From Phaeobacter gallaeciensis DSM 26640 (GTDB lineage Bacteria; Pseudomonadota; Alphaproteobacteria; Rhodobacterales; Rhodobacteraceae), in assembly GCF_000511385.1 (NCBI RefSeq), contig NC_023148.1:1-64000 (forward strand): DNA of 64,000 bases. The letters are read 5' to 3'. The notes beneath the pieces were generated by a model that saw nothing but the letters and a program-made list of their open reading frames with translations, did not search any database and was not told the origin of the DNA. Position 1 is the first letter of the stretch. Each line of letters opens with the position of its first letter. The position numbers and the translations under genes are program-made. This document shows, piece by piece, positions 15,840 through 25,536 of the stretch.

Positions 15840-18800
15840 ATGTCCAAACCCAGAACGGCCAACCCGGCTCTCGCAATCTCCGAAGCCGATCTCGCCTCTG
15901 CCCTCGCGCAAATCGGCACGGAGGTCGATGACCAGCCCCTGCGCAGTTCAGCGCTCGCGCGTATCATGCGCGAGACGTTTCATGGCAGCGATGCCGGTGG
16001 CGCCTGGGACTGGCGCATGGCCTATGACATGATGCAGGCAGCGGCCATCCAGGTGCTTCTGCGTGGGGCCGGTGCCACAGCAGACATCGCCAACGCAAAA
16101 CTCCTCGCCTCACGTCTCCTTACGGAAACCCGCCGGTCAGAGCAGCAGATCCGTCTGCAGCAGTTTTCCACGCCGCTGGCATTCGCGACCACGGCGGTGC
16201 GGGCCGCGGCGATCCGCAAGGGCGAGACCGTTCTGGAGCCCTCGGCGGGCACCGGTGCACTGGCCGCTTTTGCCGCCCGGGCCGGTGCCACGCTTTTGCT
16301 CAACGAGATCGACCCCTTTCGCCAGCGCCTCCTGCGCGCGGTTTTCGGCGGCGAGGTGACGGGCCATGACGGCGAGCATATCGATGATCTGCTGCAAACG
16401 CCGGTTCTACCCGACGTCGTGGTGATGAACCCGCCCTTCGCCTCCTCGGTCGATCGTTCCCGGGACAAACACATCGCCGCCAAGCATCTCATCGCGTCTG
16501 CGAAGCGTCTGGCACCCGGCGGGCGGCTGGTGGCGATCATGCCGCCAGGATTCACGCCCGAACGCGATGCCGCGCATTGGTCGCGGGCCTGCGGTCTTCT
16601 GACGCCGCGCTTGGCGCTGACGATGCCGGGGCAGGTCTACCGCAAGCTCGGCACCTCTGTCGAAACCCAGCTGATGGTCTTCGACAAGGTGCAGGACGAT
16701 GGCGAACTCATCCGCGCCGCGGTTCAGGATCTGGAGGAAGCCTTGGCATATGTCGATGCCGTGGCCGCAACCCGGATCGAGATGCGCCCCGCCCAGCGGG
16801 CTGAAGCGATCCCTCAAGCGCGACCGACCGTTCGATCATCTGCCCCGCGCAAGACCGCCGCTTCGCCTGTCGCCGCCTCCAAACCACGGCCCAATACCGT
16901 CCGTCCGCTCAGCTTCACAAGCCTTCAGACCCCGCGCGACAACACGCCCATCTCTGACATCTATGCGCGCTACCGGCCGCAGCGGATCGAGATCGCGGGT
17001 GCGCAGGAACATCCCACGCCGCTCGTCGAGAGCATCGCCATGGCCTCTGTCGCGCCGCCGGTGCCCTCAGGCGCGGCCAGTGCGGAATTGCGCCTGCCCG
17101 CGAAGCTGATCGAGGAGGGTCACGTCTCCGAGGCGCAGCTGGAAACCATCATCATGGCACATGATGCCCATGGGCGTGATCTGCCGGGGCGGTTTATGAT
17201 CGATGACGACCAAACCAAGCTGACGCGTGCTGATGATGACCCGGACGCATGGGCCTATCGCCTCGGCTATTTCCTCGGCGACGGCACCGGTTGCGGTAAG
17301 GGACGCGAATGCGCGGGGCTGATCCTTTTGAACTGGCTTTCCGGGCGCAGGAAGGCGATCTGGGTCTCCAAATCCGCCACGCTTATCGAGGACGCGATCC
17401 GCGACTGGACCGATCTCGGCGGCTCGCCCGCCGACATCCAGCCGCTCTCCAAATGGAAACCGGACCAGCCGATCACCGTGACCTGTGGCATCCTCTTCGT
17501 CACCTACGCCACGCTGCGGTCTGCGGGCAAATGCGGCACCACGCGACTGAGCCAGATCCTCGACTGGATGGGCGCAGACTTTGACGGCGTTCTTGCCTTC
17601 GATGAGGCCCATGCCATGCAGAACGCGGCCGGGTCTGAGCAGGGCAGGGGGGTCAAACCCTCCCAGCAGGGCCTTGCGGGCCTGCGGCTGCAACTGGCAG
17701 CACCCCGCGCTCGCGTCTTCTACATCTCGGCCACGGGTGCCACGAGTGTGCACAACCTGGCCTATGCCGCGCGGCTGGGGCTCTGGGGGCAGGGCCCCGA
17801 ATACCCCTTTCCGAGCCGCGAGAGTTTCGTCTCGGCGATGGAAGCCGGCGGTGTCGCCGCCATGGAGGTGGTCGCGCGCGATCTCAAGACGCTCGGCCTC
17901 TACACGGCGCGCGCCCTCAGCTTCGACGGCGTGGAGTATGACGTGCTCGAACACGCGCTCACTTCGGCCCAGATCGAGATCTACGACGCATACGCGGCTT
18001 CTTTTCGGACGATCCACCACAATCTCGAGGCCGCGCTGACCGCGACTGGCGTCAACGGTGCCTCGGGCGAGACCAATGCCTCGGCAGCACGCGCCTCGGC
18101 CAAGTCCCGCTTCGAGAGCACAAAGCAGCGTTTCTTCAATCATCTGCTGATGGGCATGAAGGCCCCGACCATCATCCACGCCATCGCGGACGATCTGGCG
18201 GCAGGCAAGGCTTGCGTCATCCAGGTGGTCTCGACGGGTGAGAGCCTGTTGAAGCGTCGGCTTGAGACGATGGACCCGGAGGATGAACTCGTCGAGGGTG
18301 CCTTGACGCCACGCGACTATGTTCTCGCCTACCTCGAACAGACTTTTCCGATCCATGCCCAAAAGCTCGTGGAGATCGACGGCAACATGGTGGCTGAGCC
18401 GCTTCGGGATGAAACTGGCGCGCTGGTCGTCTCGCGCGAGGCGCTCGCTCTGCGTGACGCGGCCATGATGGAGTTGATGACGCTGGCGCCGATCCCCTCG
18501 GCGCTGGATCAGATCCTCTGGGCCTTTGGCGACGAGGCCGTGGCAGAAGTCACGGGGCGGTCCATCCGGCCCCTCAAGGCCGAGGATGGTCATCTCTTCA
18601 TCGAAAAGCGCGCCGCCAGCAGCAATTCATCCGAAACCCAAGCCTTCATGGACGGTGATAAGGATATCCTTATCTTCTCCGATGCGGGCGGTACGGGCCG
18701 GTCGTATCATGCGGCGCAAACGGCGAAGAACCAGAAACGGCGGCGGCACTACCTGCTGGAGCCCGGCTGGCGCGCCGATGCGGCCATCCAGGGGCTCGGC

Positions 18801-20102
18801 CGCACGCATCGCTCTGCCCAAGTCAGCGCGCCCTTCTTCCGGGTCTGCACCTCGGATGTGCATGGCGAAAAGCGTTTCACCTCGACTATAGCCAAACGCC
18901 TCGACCAGCTGGGGGCCCTGACGAAGGGTCAGCGCGAGACCGGCTCGCAAGGCATGTTCCGGGAGGAGGACAATCTCGAAAGCCCGATCGCGCGGGCCGC
19001 ACTACGTGGGTATTTCGCCGATCTTGCCGCCGGGCGGGCCGAGGCGATGAGCTACGAGAGCTTCACCGACTGGACCGCCCTGCGGCTGATCGACAAGGAC
19101 GGGGTGCTCCTTGAGGAGCTTCCCCCGATCCAGCGGTTTCTCAACCGGGTGCTTGCCCTTCCCATCCACATGCAGAACGCACTCTTTGCCGAGTTCATGC
19201 GCCGGATTGCCGATCAGACGGAACGGGCGCGCGCGGCGGGCACGCTCGATCTCGGCGTGGAAACCCTACGCGGCGACAAGATAGAACAGGTCTCCACCGA
19301 GGATCTCTGGACCTGCCCGAAATCCGGCGCCGTGACGCGGATTATCGGGCTGGAGGTCACCGACCCAGTGTATGTGCTGGACGCCGAAGAGGCCATGTCG
19401 CGCAATCCCGACAAGTTACCGATGGTCAATCGCGCCTCCGGTCGCGCGGCGCTCATCTCGGCGCGCCCCATGCAGATGTATGACGAGGATATCGTCACGC
19501 TCATGCGCAAGGCGGTGCGGCCCAATGGCTCCAGCTACCTCGAAGAGACGCGCTTCGAGTCCTCGGCTTGGGAAGAGATCGACAGGCCCGAGTTTGCACG
19601 GCTTTGGGATGCCGAGGCAGCGTCCTTGCCAAAAACCACCACAACCAAGCTCTACCTGCTGACCGGGCTGCTGTTGCCGATCTGGAAGGACATCCCGACC
19701 ACGAATGAACGCATCTACCGCGTCACGCCGGACGGGGCGACCGCCATGATCGGGCGCACGCTGAGCGAGGAAGGGGCGGCCGCGCTGCGCGCCAGCTTCC
19801 TCGTCTCCAACCCGCAAACGCCACAGGAGATGCTGACCGCCGCCCTCGGCACCACCGCGCCTGTCGATCTGGGCCGGGGTCTCACCCTGACCCGTCGCCG
19901 GGTCGCAGGCGAGATGCGCCTTGAGCTGGGCGGTGCGGACAAGGGCATGATCGAAGGCCTCAAGGCGCTCGGCTGCTTCACGGAGATCATCGCCTTTCAG
20001 TTGCGGGTGTTTCTGCCGCATGGGGACGGGATCGACACGGGCCGCATTCTGACTCGGATCTTGGGGCATGCACCAGATGCCGCTTCAGTGGCAGCAGAAT
20101 AG
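15840..20102 (+). CDS. Strawberry-notch-type methyltransferase-helicase fusion
   Basis: A giant 1420-aa DNA-processing protein. The N-terminal part is an adenine-type methyltransferase: VLEPSAGTGALAAFAARAG is the SAM-binding loop and VVVMNPPFASS the catalytic NPPF motif. The middle is an SF2 helicase: GDGTGCGKGRE (Walker A), VLAFDEAHAM (motif II) and ISATGATS (motif III), followed by the strawberry-notch helicase C domain, including GGTGRSYHA and a GLGRTHRSAQ motif VI. Such proteins occur on plasmids and phages and are suspected of protecting DNA from host defences; that role is unproven. The ATG at 15840 has AAAGGAAAA upstream; the frame is open from 15798. Confidence 0.9.
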   Translation: MSKPRTANPALAISEADLASALAQIGTEVDDQPLRSSALARIMRETFHGSDAGGAWDWRMAYDMMQAAAIQVLLRGAGATADIANAKLLASRLLTETRRSEQQIRLQQFSTPLAFATTAVRAAAIRKGETVLEPSAGTGALAAFAARAGATLLLNEIDPFRQRLLRAVFGGEVTGHDGEHIDDLLQTPVLPDVVVMNPPFASSVDRSRDKHIAAKHLIASAKRLAPGGRLVAIMPPGFTPERDAAHWSRACGLLTPRLALTMPGQVYRKLGTSVETQLMVFDKVQDDGELIRAAVQDLEEALAYVDAVAATRIEMRPAQRAEAIPQARPTVRSSAPRKTAASPVAASKPRPNTVRPLSFTSLQTPRDNTPISDIYARYRPQRIEIAGAQEHPTPLVESIAMASVAPPVPSGAASAELRLPAKLIEEGHVSEAQLETIIMAHDAHGRDLPGRFMIDDDQTKLTRADDDPDAWAYRLGYFLGDGTGCGKGRECAGLILLNWLSGRRKAIWVSKSATLIEDAIRDWTDLGGSPADIQPLSKWKPDQPITVTCGILFVTYATLRSAGKCGTTRLSQILDWMGADFDGVLAFDEAHAMQNAAGSEQGRGVKPSQQGLAGLRLQLAAPRARVFYISATGATSVHNLAYAARLGLWGQGPEYPFPSRESFVSAMEAGGVAAMEVVARDLKTLGLYTARALSFDGVEYDVLEHALTSAQIEIYDAYAASFRTIHHNLEAALTATGVNGASGETNASAARASAKSRFESTKQRFFNHLLMGMKAPTIIHAIADDLAAGKACVIQVVSTGESLLKRRLETMDPEDELVEGALTPRDYVLAYLEQTFPIHAQKLVEIDGNMVAEPLRDETGALVVSREALALRDAAMMELMTLAPIPSALDQILWAFGDEAVAEVTGRSIRPLKAEDGHLFIEKRAASSNSSETQAFMDGDKDILIFSDAGGTGRSYHAAQTAKNQKRRRHYLLEPGWRADAAIQGLGRTHRSAQVSAPFFRVCTSDVHGEKRFTSTIAKRLDQLGALTKGQRETGSQGMFREEDNLESPIARAALRGYFADLAAGRAEAMSYESFTDWTALRLIDKDGVLLEELPPIQRFLNRVLALPIHMQNALFAEFMRRIADQTERARAAGTLDLGVETLRGDKIEQVSTEDLWTCPKSGAVTRIIGLEVTDPVYVLDAEEAMSRNPDKLPMVNRASGRAALISARPMQMYDEDIVTLMRKAVRPNGSSYLEETRFESSAWEEIDRPEFARLWDAEAASLPKTTTTKLYLLTGLLLPIWKDIPTTNERIYRVTPDGATAMIGRTLSEEGAAALRASFLVSNPQTPQEMLTAALGTTAPVDLGRGLTLTRRRVAGEMRLELGGADKGMIEGLKALGCFTEIIAFQLRVFLPHGDGIDTGRILTRILGHAPDAASVAAE

Positions 20103-20120
20103 GCAATGGGGGGAAAGATC

Positions 20121-20426
20121 ATGACACTCGGAGAGATCAAAACCGCCATCGATGCAGGCCAGACCGTGCACTGGGCCAATACCGGCTACGTTGTTCACAA
20201 GGACAGCCTCGGCCAATACCTGATCACGTTTGAGCCGAACGGCAGCACCATCGGGCTGACCGACCGGAGCGGGCAGCGGTTGAACGGGGAGGAAGCAGAG
20301 TTCTTCATCGCGGGATCGGAGGAGGTCGACGAGAATACCCAGGACAGCCATCCGAGGCCAGACGAACAGGGGAGGGGCGTCGTACCCGGCGGGAAGGTGG
20401 CACAGTCTTTCAGGCGTCAGCGCTGA
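20121..20426 (+). CDS. Small hypothetical protein after the strawberry-notch gene
   Basis: A 101-aa protein: MTLGEIKTAIDAGQTVHWAN, then NTGYVVHKDSLGQYLITF, and a charged C-terminal tail. Similar short genes often accompany strawberry-notch loci on alphaproteobacterial plasmids (recollection, not searched). The purine-rich GGGGGGAAA before the ATG is a fair ribosome-binding site. Function unknown. Confidence 0.65.
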   Translation: MTLGEIKTAIDAGQTVHWANTGYVVHKDSLGQYLITFEPNGSTIGLTDRSGQRLNGEEAEFFIAGSEEVDENTQDSHPRPDEQGRGVVPGGKVAQSFRRQR

Positions 20427-20446
20427 ACTGAAGGTTGGGAAGAAAG

Positions 20447-20459
20447 GAAAGCGAGCTTT
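20447..20459 (+). repeat. Recurrent leader motif, copy 4
   Basis: GAAAGCGAGCTTT, a self-complementary hairpin (GAAAGC/GCTTTC over 20447-20460), about 100 bp before the DUF736 start. It is followed by TGTGATCCCTCAAGGGG, which resembles TTGGTGATCCCTGAAGC after copy 2 at about 10991. Confidence 0.45.
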
Positions 20460-20550
20460 CTGGTTTGTGATCCCTCAAGGGGTCGAGAAAGCAATCCCGG
20501 TTGCGTTGGCAAAAACGTCAGGCACCGGCCAATCCAAAAGGAACCATCCC

Positions 20551-21279
20551 ATGTTCGCAGGAACCCTCACCCGCAATGTCGAGACCGCAGCCGCCGAGTA
20601 CACCGGCATGATCCATTCGACGCGCTTTGACATCGCCATCCAGATCGAGGCACGGGCCAAGATGTCCGCTCGCAGCCCGGATTACGACGTGACGGCAGTC
20701 AACAAATCAGGCCGCAAGGTGCGTATCGGCACGGCCTGGAACGAGACCGGCAATACCAGCGGCAACCCCTACATCTCGATGCAGATCGATGTCGGCCTCG
20801 GCCCGTTCCGGGTCAACGCGGTGCAGACGAAAGAGGCGCGCGCGGCCCAGAGCGGCGAATTCGAGATCATCCCGCTGGTCTCGAACGGCCTGATGAAATC
20901 CGGCTCGATCTCGGGCGAGCTCACCGCCATGGACGCTGACAACGCCTTCACGGGCTACATCGCCAACATGATGTTCGATCTGGAGTTTATGCTGATCGAG
21001 AACAGCTACAAATCCGAGGAGACCCACCCCGATTACCGCATCGAGGTCAGCTCGCCCCGGGGTAAACCGATCCGCGTCGGCTCGGCGTGGATGGCCAAAA
21101 GCAGCCGCACGGGCAATGACTACCTGTCGCTGCTGATCAACACGCCTGATGGCGACTTGCGCGTCAACGCCGTGCAGAACGAAGAACAGCGCGGCGGAAA
21201 GACCTTCTCGATCATCCCGTTCATCGACAGCGGTGAGCAGCCGCAGGACGCGGGCGCGGGGCTCTCCTTGGTCGCCTAA
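20551..21279 (+). CDS. Tandem DUF736 protein
   Basis: A 242-aa protein containing two DUF736-like units. Unit 1 (about residues 1-115) has SPDYDVTAVNKSG, RIGTAWNETGNTSGNPYISM and RVNAVQTKE. Unit 2 (about 118-235) has HPDYRIEVSSPRGK, RVGSAWMAKSSRTGNDYLSL and RVNAVQNEE. DUF736 proteins are usually about 100 aa with a single unit and sit on plasmids near T4SS or ParB-like genes; function unknown. The ATG at 20551 was chosen over the longer frame from 20467 because the domain starts there (MFAGTLTRN). A strong terminator follows. Confidence 0.8.
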   Translation: MFAGTLTRNVETAAAEYTGMIHSTRFDIAIQIEARAKMSARSPDYDVTAVNKSGRKVRIGTAWNETGNTSGNPYISMQIDVGLGPFRVNAVQTKEARAAQSGEFEIIPLVSNGLMKSGSISGELTAMDADNAFTGYIANMMFDLEFMLIENSYKSEETHPDYRIEVSSPRGKPIRVGSAWMAKSSRTGNDYLSLLINTPDGDLRVNAVQNEEQRGGKTFSIIPFIDSGEQPQDAGAGLSLVA

Positions 21280-21310
21280 TCGGCGCGCGGGGGGGAGACG
21301 ATCTGAACCG

Positions 21311-21345
21311 AAAGGGGAGCCGTGGGATCACGGTTCCCCTTTTTC
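21311..21345 (+). terminator. Strong rho-independent terminator after the DUF736 gene
   Basis: A 14-bp stem with one wobble (AAAGGGGAGCCGTG at 21311-21324 with its partner at 21329-21342), a GGAT loop and a T5 run. It ends the accessory operon and argues against the next gene starting at the in-frame GTG at 21322, which lies inside the hairpin. Confidence 0.85.
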
Positions 21346-21402
21346 CATGTCCGTTTGCGTGAAGGACGTCCCCCGCTTGCGATCAGGTGCAAATGTGATA
21401 CA

Positions 21403-21414
21403 ATAATATATTAT
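21403..21414. promoter_or_regulatory. AT-rich palindromic operator, copy 1
   Basis: ATAATATATTAT, a perfect palindrome 22 bp before the GTG start at 21436. Related sites lie before the relaxosome genes (33799-33808), the virB operon (55166-55179) and a secreted-protein gene (57254-57269). Confidence 0.5.
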
Positions 21415-21435
21415 CGATACATCGAGGGCGGGCAC

Positions 21436-21972
21436 GTGGCGGCTAGATCAGGGACGGTTCCATGGTTTGACAACTTTGATGTTGAGGCAGAGGTTGCAGA
21501 TCTCCTCGCCCATATCGAGCGCTGCACCGGATTCGCGCTACCCGCCCGAAAGCGTGAAGTCATCATGACCCATGCAAGGGCAAATCTCGACAGGACAAGG
21601 CAGGCACATCTGGAGGACAAGGCGGCGAGAAAGCCGGTGTCCACATCGCGGCGTGCGTATCTGACCGACCTGCAGGACACGATTTTCATGGCGATCCCGG
21701 AAGAGAACCTCGCGCGGATGCCGCTGAGCGAGCAGGTTCTCAACGACCCGTCATTTTACGCTGGCGCCATGCACAGCGCCGCTGCGATCAGCGAGGATGA
21801 GCTTTTCATGGCGCTGTCCTCTTCGCTGAAAGACATGAAAGTCCAAGACGCCCGCGCGTTCGTCTCGAAGCTTTGGCACGGCACGATTGACGACAACGCC
21901 CGCAAATACGCCGAAGCCCTGAAGCGCCCCGAGCGTGAAATCATGCCGCTGCGGCCTGGGAACACCCTGTAA
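21436..21972 (+). CDS. Hypothetical protein under an AT-rich operator
   Basis: A 178-aa soluble, mostly helical protein (ARSGTVPWFDNFDVEAEVA, then LLAHIERCTGFALPARKRE). I do not recognise it. The GTG at 21436 has GAGGGCGGG upstream and lies just after the palindrome at 21403; a longer frame starts inside the terminator and was rejected. The shared operator hints at coregulation with the conjugation genes. It is the last backbone gene before the AT-richer defence-like cassette. Confidence 0.65.
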   Translation: MAARSGTVPWFDNFDVEAEVADLLAHIERCTGFALPARKREVIMTHARANLDRTRQAHLEDKAARKPVSTSRRAYLTDLQDTIFMAIPEENLARMPLSEQVLNDPSFYAGAMHSAAAISEDELFMALSSSLKDMKVQDARAFVSKLWHGTIDDNARKYAEALKRPEREIMPLRPGNTL

Positions 21973-22131
21973 AATCGAGGCCGCTCCCCTGGCTCAGGCT
22001 GTGATCGGATTTGCCGCCTTGGCCACCGGTCCCTTAGGCGTATCGCCGGTAGCGCGCGAAAGCGGTCCATATTTTTTGAAGAGCTGTTCCATAGTCATCA
22101 AACTTCAGGTGAAAGAGTGAACAGCGGGATG

Positions 22132-25100
22132 CTAATGCGGCATCTCCACGACGGAAACTCCTGGAATGTTCTTGCGTGCAAGCTCCAACAGGTGCGCATG
22201 GTGCGTGAAAATGATTGCCTGACCGCTCCGTCCGATCTCGGCACAGAGATTCAATGCGGCAGATGCACGGGTATCGTCGAAGGTTTCCATAATATCGTCG
22301 AGAACCATGGGCAGGGGGCCCGGATCACGCGCGAAGCTGCGGTAACCGGCCAGGCGCAGGGCAAAATATAATTGGCCCATGGTTCCAGTGGACATGTTTT
22401 CGACCTTCACGGGGCCGCCGCCGGGTTTGATGCCGACCAGCTTTTCGCCCTCGGATTCACTCCAGACAACGACTTTTTCCCATTCCTTAGATGTCATGGT
22501 GACAAAAGCTTCTTCCACGTCTTTCAGCATTGCGCTGCTTCGTTCGGCAGCCAGGCGCTTTAAGGCACCCCGCGCAGCCAATATCCCGAGCCTTGCGACA
22601 GCCGCATGCCTTGCACCGTTTCGTAACTCTTCGAGGATCGTGGCCTGTTCGGTGATCAGATCGCTGTTGTCAGCGGCATGAAAAGCTTCCTCGTAAAGGC
22701 GTTCTTTTTCATTCATTTCCTTCAAAGCGGCATCCCGTGCCGTTTGCGCATCGTCAAGTTTTTGCTGCAGTTCCGCTTCTCGCGTTACATCGGGCAATCG
22801 CGTCAGCTCTTCGTCAAAGAGCGTACGATCCACGCCGTCGCGCGCCTTATTGCGGCTCGTGTCCGCATTGGCCCGGTCTTCGCGCAACTCGTCGCGTTCA
22901 GCTAGAATCCCCACGCGCTCCGTCGGCGAAAGATCCTCACCACCTTGTCCTTCAAACAAGTTTTCCAGCTGGGTTTGCGCTTCGTCCCGGGCAACTATCG
23001 CACGCTTTCGGCCTTTGACCTCCTTGTCGAGAAGGTCTTCTTCTCGTTTTCTCACACGATCCGCCTCAGCGGTTTTGGTTACACGCGCACGAGCGCGGTT
23101 GATGATGGGAAGTGGATCGTCTTTCGGATTGTAAGGCTCCTCCAGGATCTCCGCCAATCGTGCGGCACTCCTTGCCAGGGTGGCAACGGCGCGTTCCAGG
23201 GCTTCAACACGTCCCGCCAGGCTTCTGTGATTACTGTGAACCTGTTGCAGCGTGCGCAGGTGCGGCAGCGCTGCTTTCACGCCCGTGGCCGAGCGATCAG
23301 GAAGAGGTCGCGCCGAGGTCAGCGTTTCCAGTCGGTTCAAGGCTGCCTTATGATCTGTCTCGGCTTGGGATACAGCTTTCTGGTAGTCGGCAATGCTACG
23401 TTCCCCGCGACGCCAGTTCTCCCATGTCTTACGGACACTTTCCTGAAGTGTGAGAGCCTTGCCAACCCGCTCAGGGAGGTCACTATCTTCACCTTCAAGG
23501 GCGACTAGGCGGGCTGCTGCCAGCAGTTCGTCAAAGGCTGCCTTGCGGCGCTTGGCGCGGTCCTCAAAGGCATTCTCCGCAATAGTGACCTCAGTTGCGA
23601 TCTCAGCCGCCGCCGTCAGGCTGGTAAGTCTAGCAGCAAACGCAGCCGGCCCCGTATCGACGGGAAAGCCCAGGGCAGTCGCGAGTGAGCCGCCCCGCTT
23701 GGTCAAAGCTTCGTGTTTTCCGGTGAGTGCTTCGAGTTTGTCTTTTGCCGTGTCACGTGCGGCTTTTGCGGTGCTTTCCTGTGCGCGCGAGTTTGCAAGC
23801 TGTTTGCGCGCCTCCGTGCCCATCAGATAGCTCGTTCGGGCGCCATCATCTGCATGCATGGCCTCCTCAAAACGCTCCGCGGTTTTGTCGGAGAGACTGC
23901 CACGATGGGATTGCCAGGCTGTGTCACGCTGACGACGGGTTTCTTCCGTCGCTGCAGCGTCAATCGAATCCGGCGCGCTTTCGTCGGCTTCGCGTTTTGC
24001 GCGCGCGGCCTTGTAGTCCGCTTCGCGACCTTCCAAATCTTCTGTGGCGGAAACGATGTTGGCATTCAGGGTGTTCCATTCCCTGAGGATTTCATCGAGA
24101 CTTTCACGTGCAGGCAGGCCGTTCTCGATAAGTGTCTGCCAAGAAGCAGGTAGACCCGAAACTGCTTTGGCTAGCCGGGCGAGTTCCGATGCGAGGTTAT
24201 GTTCAAGACCTGACACGTCCGAAACTTTCTGCCATGCGTCAAACGCGATCTGCAGGTGAGACAAGTCCTTTGGTTCGGTTGGAGTATCCCCCAGCTGATC
24301 GCGTGCGGTCTTCAACACGTTTGAAGCCGCTCGCAGCTCGCCCTCGCTGGTTTGACAGGCCTGTACCGCATCCGCGAGTGTCTCCAGTTCTTCGGTCGTC
24401 AGGACCAAGGCCTCTACAGGCTCGTCACTTACCGCCAACGCTGTCAGAATCTGTTTTATCTGGCGGCCCGCGTCATCGCGCTCACCTGCGCGCTTTTCCA
24501 GATCCGATCTGGCCGTGTCCGCTCGGGAGGTGAGGGACGCCCCATCGATTCTGATTTGATCCAGCTCTGTGAGTTCCGCTTCGAGATGTCCGGCAGCCGG
24601 GTCAGCCTCATTTTCTGAAATGACCGCTTCATGGCGCGCAATTCTGTCATCGGCGCCTGCGATACTTTCTGCTTTCTCCGATAGGGTTGTCACGAGTGTG
24701 GCGACTTGCCCATCCGTGCCCTTCTTCAAATTCGGACCTTCCGGAAAATCGGCAGAAAATTCGTCGATTTTCCGAATTTCCTCCGATTTGTCATACCAGG
24801 TCTGCGCCGCCGCTCCTGCTGCCTGCCGTTTTCGGGCACGCGTGAGGTCGGTGTCCGCCTGTTCGAAAGCCTTTTGCGCGGTCTCTCTGTCTTTCCGAAG
24901 AGTGCGTTCCCGATCCGGCGTGAGACGTTCCGTTCGAAGTGCCTGATGGATCTCTTTCAAGTGGTCTTTGCCGGTTTTGAGCGCCGTACCTCGGCCGCTC
25001 TTCTTGTGAAACTTTTCGGCGCGGGCTGTCATGTCTTCCAGTGTCGTCGCCATACTGGTCAGGCCTGATACACCCGCATGCAGAAGCTGGCCCAGGTCGC

Positions 25101-25536
25101 CTTTTGCCTCGGCAATCCGTTCACCGCCTTTGCGGAGTCCTTCGTCGTTGAGTGAGAACCTTTCGACATAACCCTCCATGGAAAGGCCATGGAGCGCACT
25201 TGAAAGAATGGCTTCGTCGACCGGGCGGTCCTGATGATCAAGCAGGGACTGGGTGCGTTTGCCATTTCGGCGCAAAACTGTCACCCCGCGTCCGGGGATA
25301 CCCAGCTCCGCTCCGACCAAAAGGTCATTGCGTTCAAACCTGAAAGCGTACGGGTGGGTTCCTGCTTTCATACCAAAGAGAAGTTCCAGAAACCCGTTAA
25401 AGGCCGTGGATTTTCCCGATTCATTCGGTCCATAGATTACGGTGACATCAGGTTTGCCCTCGGCTGGTGCCGGGAGCACGATCTCGGCGCCGTCAAAACG
25501 GCCATAGCGAATGAGATCAAGCCGGTTCAGTCTCAT
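22132..25536 (-). CDS. YhaN/Rad50-like SMC-type AAA ATPase
   Basis: A 1134-aa SMC/Rad50-type ATPase. The N-terminal ATPase half (MRLNRLDLIRYGRFDGAEI) has Walker A GPNESGKST near residue 40. Long charged coiled-coil segments run from about residue 190 to 950. The C-terminal half has the ABC signature STGTMGQ, Walker B VLDDIMETFDD and a switch His in FTHHAHL. Architecture and opening sequence match the YhaN family, partner of the YhaO nuclease. Its start overlaps the yhaO-like stop by four bases. The pair should form an SbcCD/Mre11-Rad50-like DNA end-processing nuclease. It is last in a four-gene leftward operon with an OLD nuclease and a UvrD helicase. Confidence 0.88.
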   Translation of the reverse strand: MRLNRLDLIRYGRFDGAEIVLPAPAEGKPDVTVIYGPNESGKSTAFNGFLELLFGMKAGTHPYAFRFERNDLLVGAELGIPGRGVTVLRRNGKRTQSLLDHQDRPVDEAILSSALHGLSMEGYVERFSLNDEGLRKGGERIAEAKGDLGQLLHAGVSGLTSMATTLEDMTARAEKFHKKSGRGTALKTGKDHLKEIHQALRTERLTPDRERTLRKDRETAQKAFEQADTDLTRARKRQAAGAAAQTWYDKSEEIRKIDEFSADFPEGPNLKKGTDGQVATLVTTLSEKAESIAGADDRIARHEAVISENEADPAAGHLEAELTELDQIRIDGASLTSRADTARSDLEKRAGERDDAGRQIKQILTALAVSDEPVEALVLTTEELETLADAVQACQTSEGELRAASNVLKTARDQLGDTPTEPKDLSHLQIAFDAWQKVSDVSGLEHNLASELARLAKAVSGLPASWQTLIENGLPARESLDEILREWNTLNANIVSATEDLEGREADYKAARAKREADESAPDSIDAAATEETRRQRDTAWQSHRGSLSDKTAERFEEAMHADDGARTSYLMGTEARKQLANSRAQESTAKAARDTAKDKLEALTGKHEALTKRGGSLATALGFPVDTGPAAFAARLTSLTAAAEIATEVTIAENAFEDRAKRRKAAFDELLAAARLVALEGEDSDLPERVGKALTLQESVRKTWENWRRGERSIADYQKAVSQAETDHKAALNRLETLTSARPLPDRSATGVKAALPHLRTLQQVHSNHRSLAGRVEALERAVATLARSAARLAEILEEPYNPKDDPLPIINRARARVTKTAEADRVRKREEDLLDKEVKGRKRAIVARDEAQTQLENLFEGQGGEDLSPTERVGILAERDELREDRANADTSRNKARDGVDRTLFDEELTRLPDVTREAELQQKLDDAQTARDAALKEMNEKERLYEEAFHAADNSDLITEQATILEELRNGARHAAVARLGILAARGALKRLAAERSSAMLKDVEEAFVTMTSKEWEKVVVWSESEGEKLVGIKPGGGPVKVENMSTGTMGQLYFALRLAGYRSFARDPGPLPMVLDDIMETFDDTRASAALNLCAEIGRSGQAIIFTHHAHLLELARKNIPGVSVVEMPH

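Noticed and set aside
17067..18593. Leftward 508-aa ORF
   Set aside because: Antisense shadow of the strawberry-notch helicase domain.
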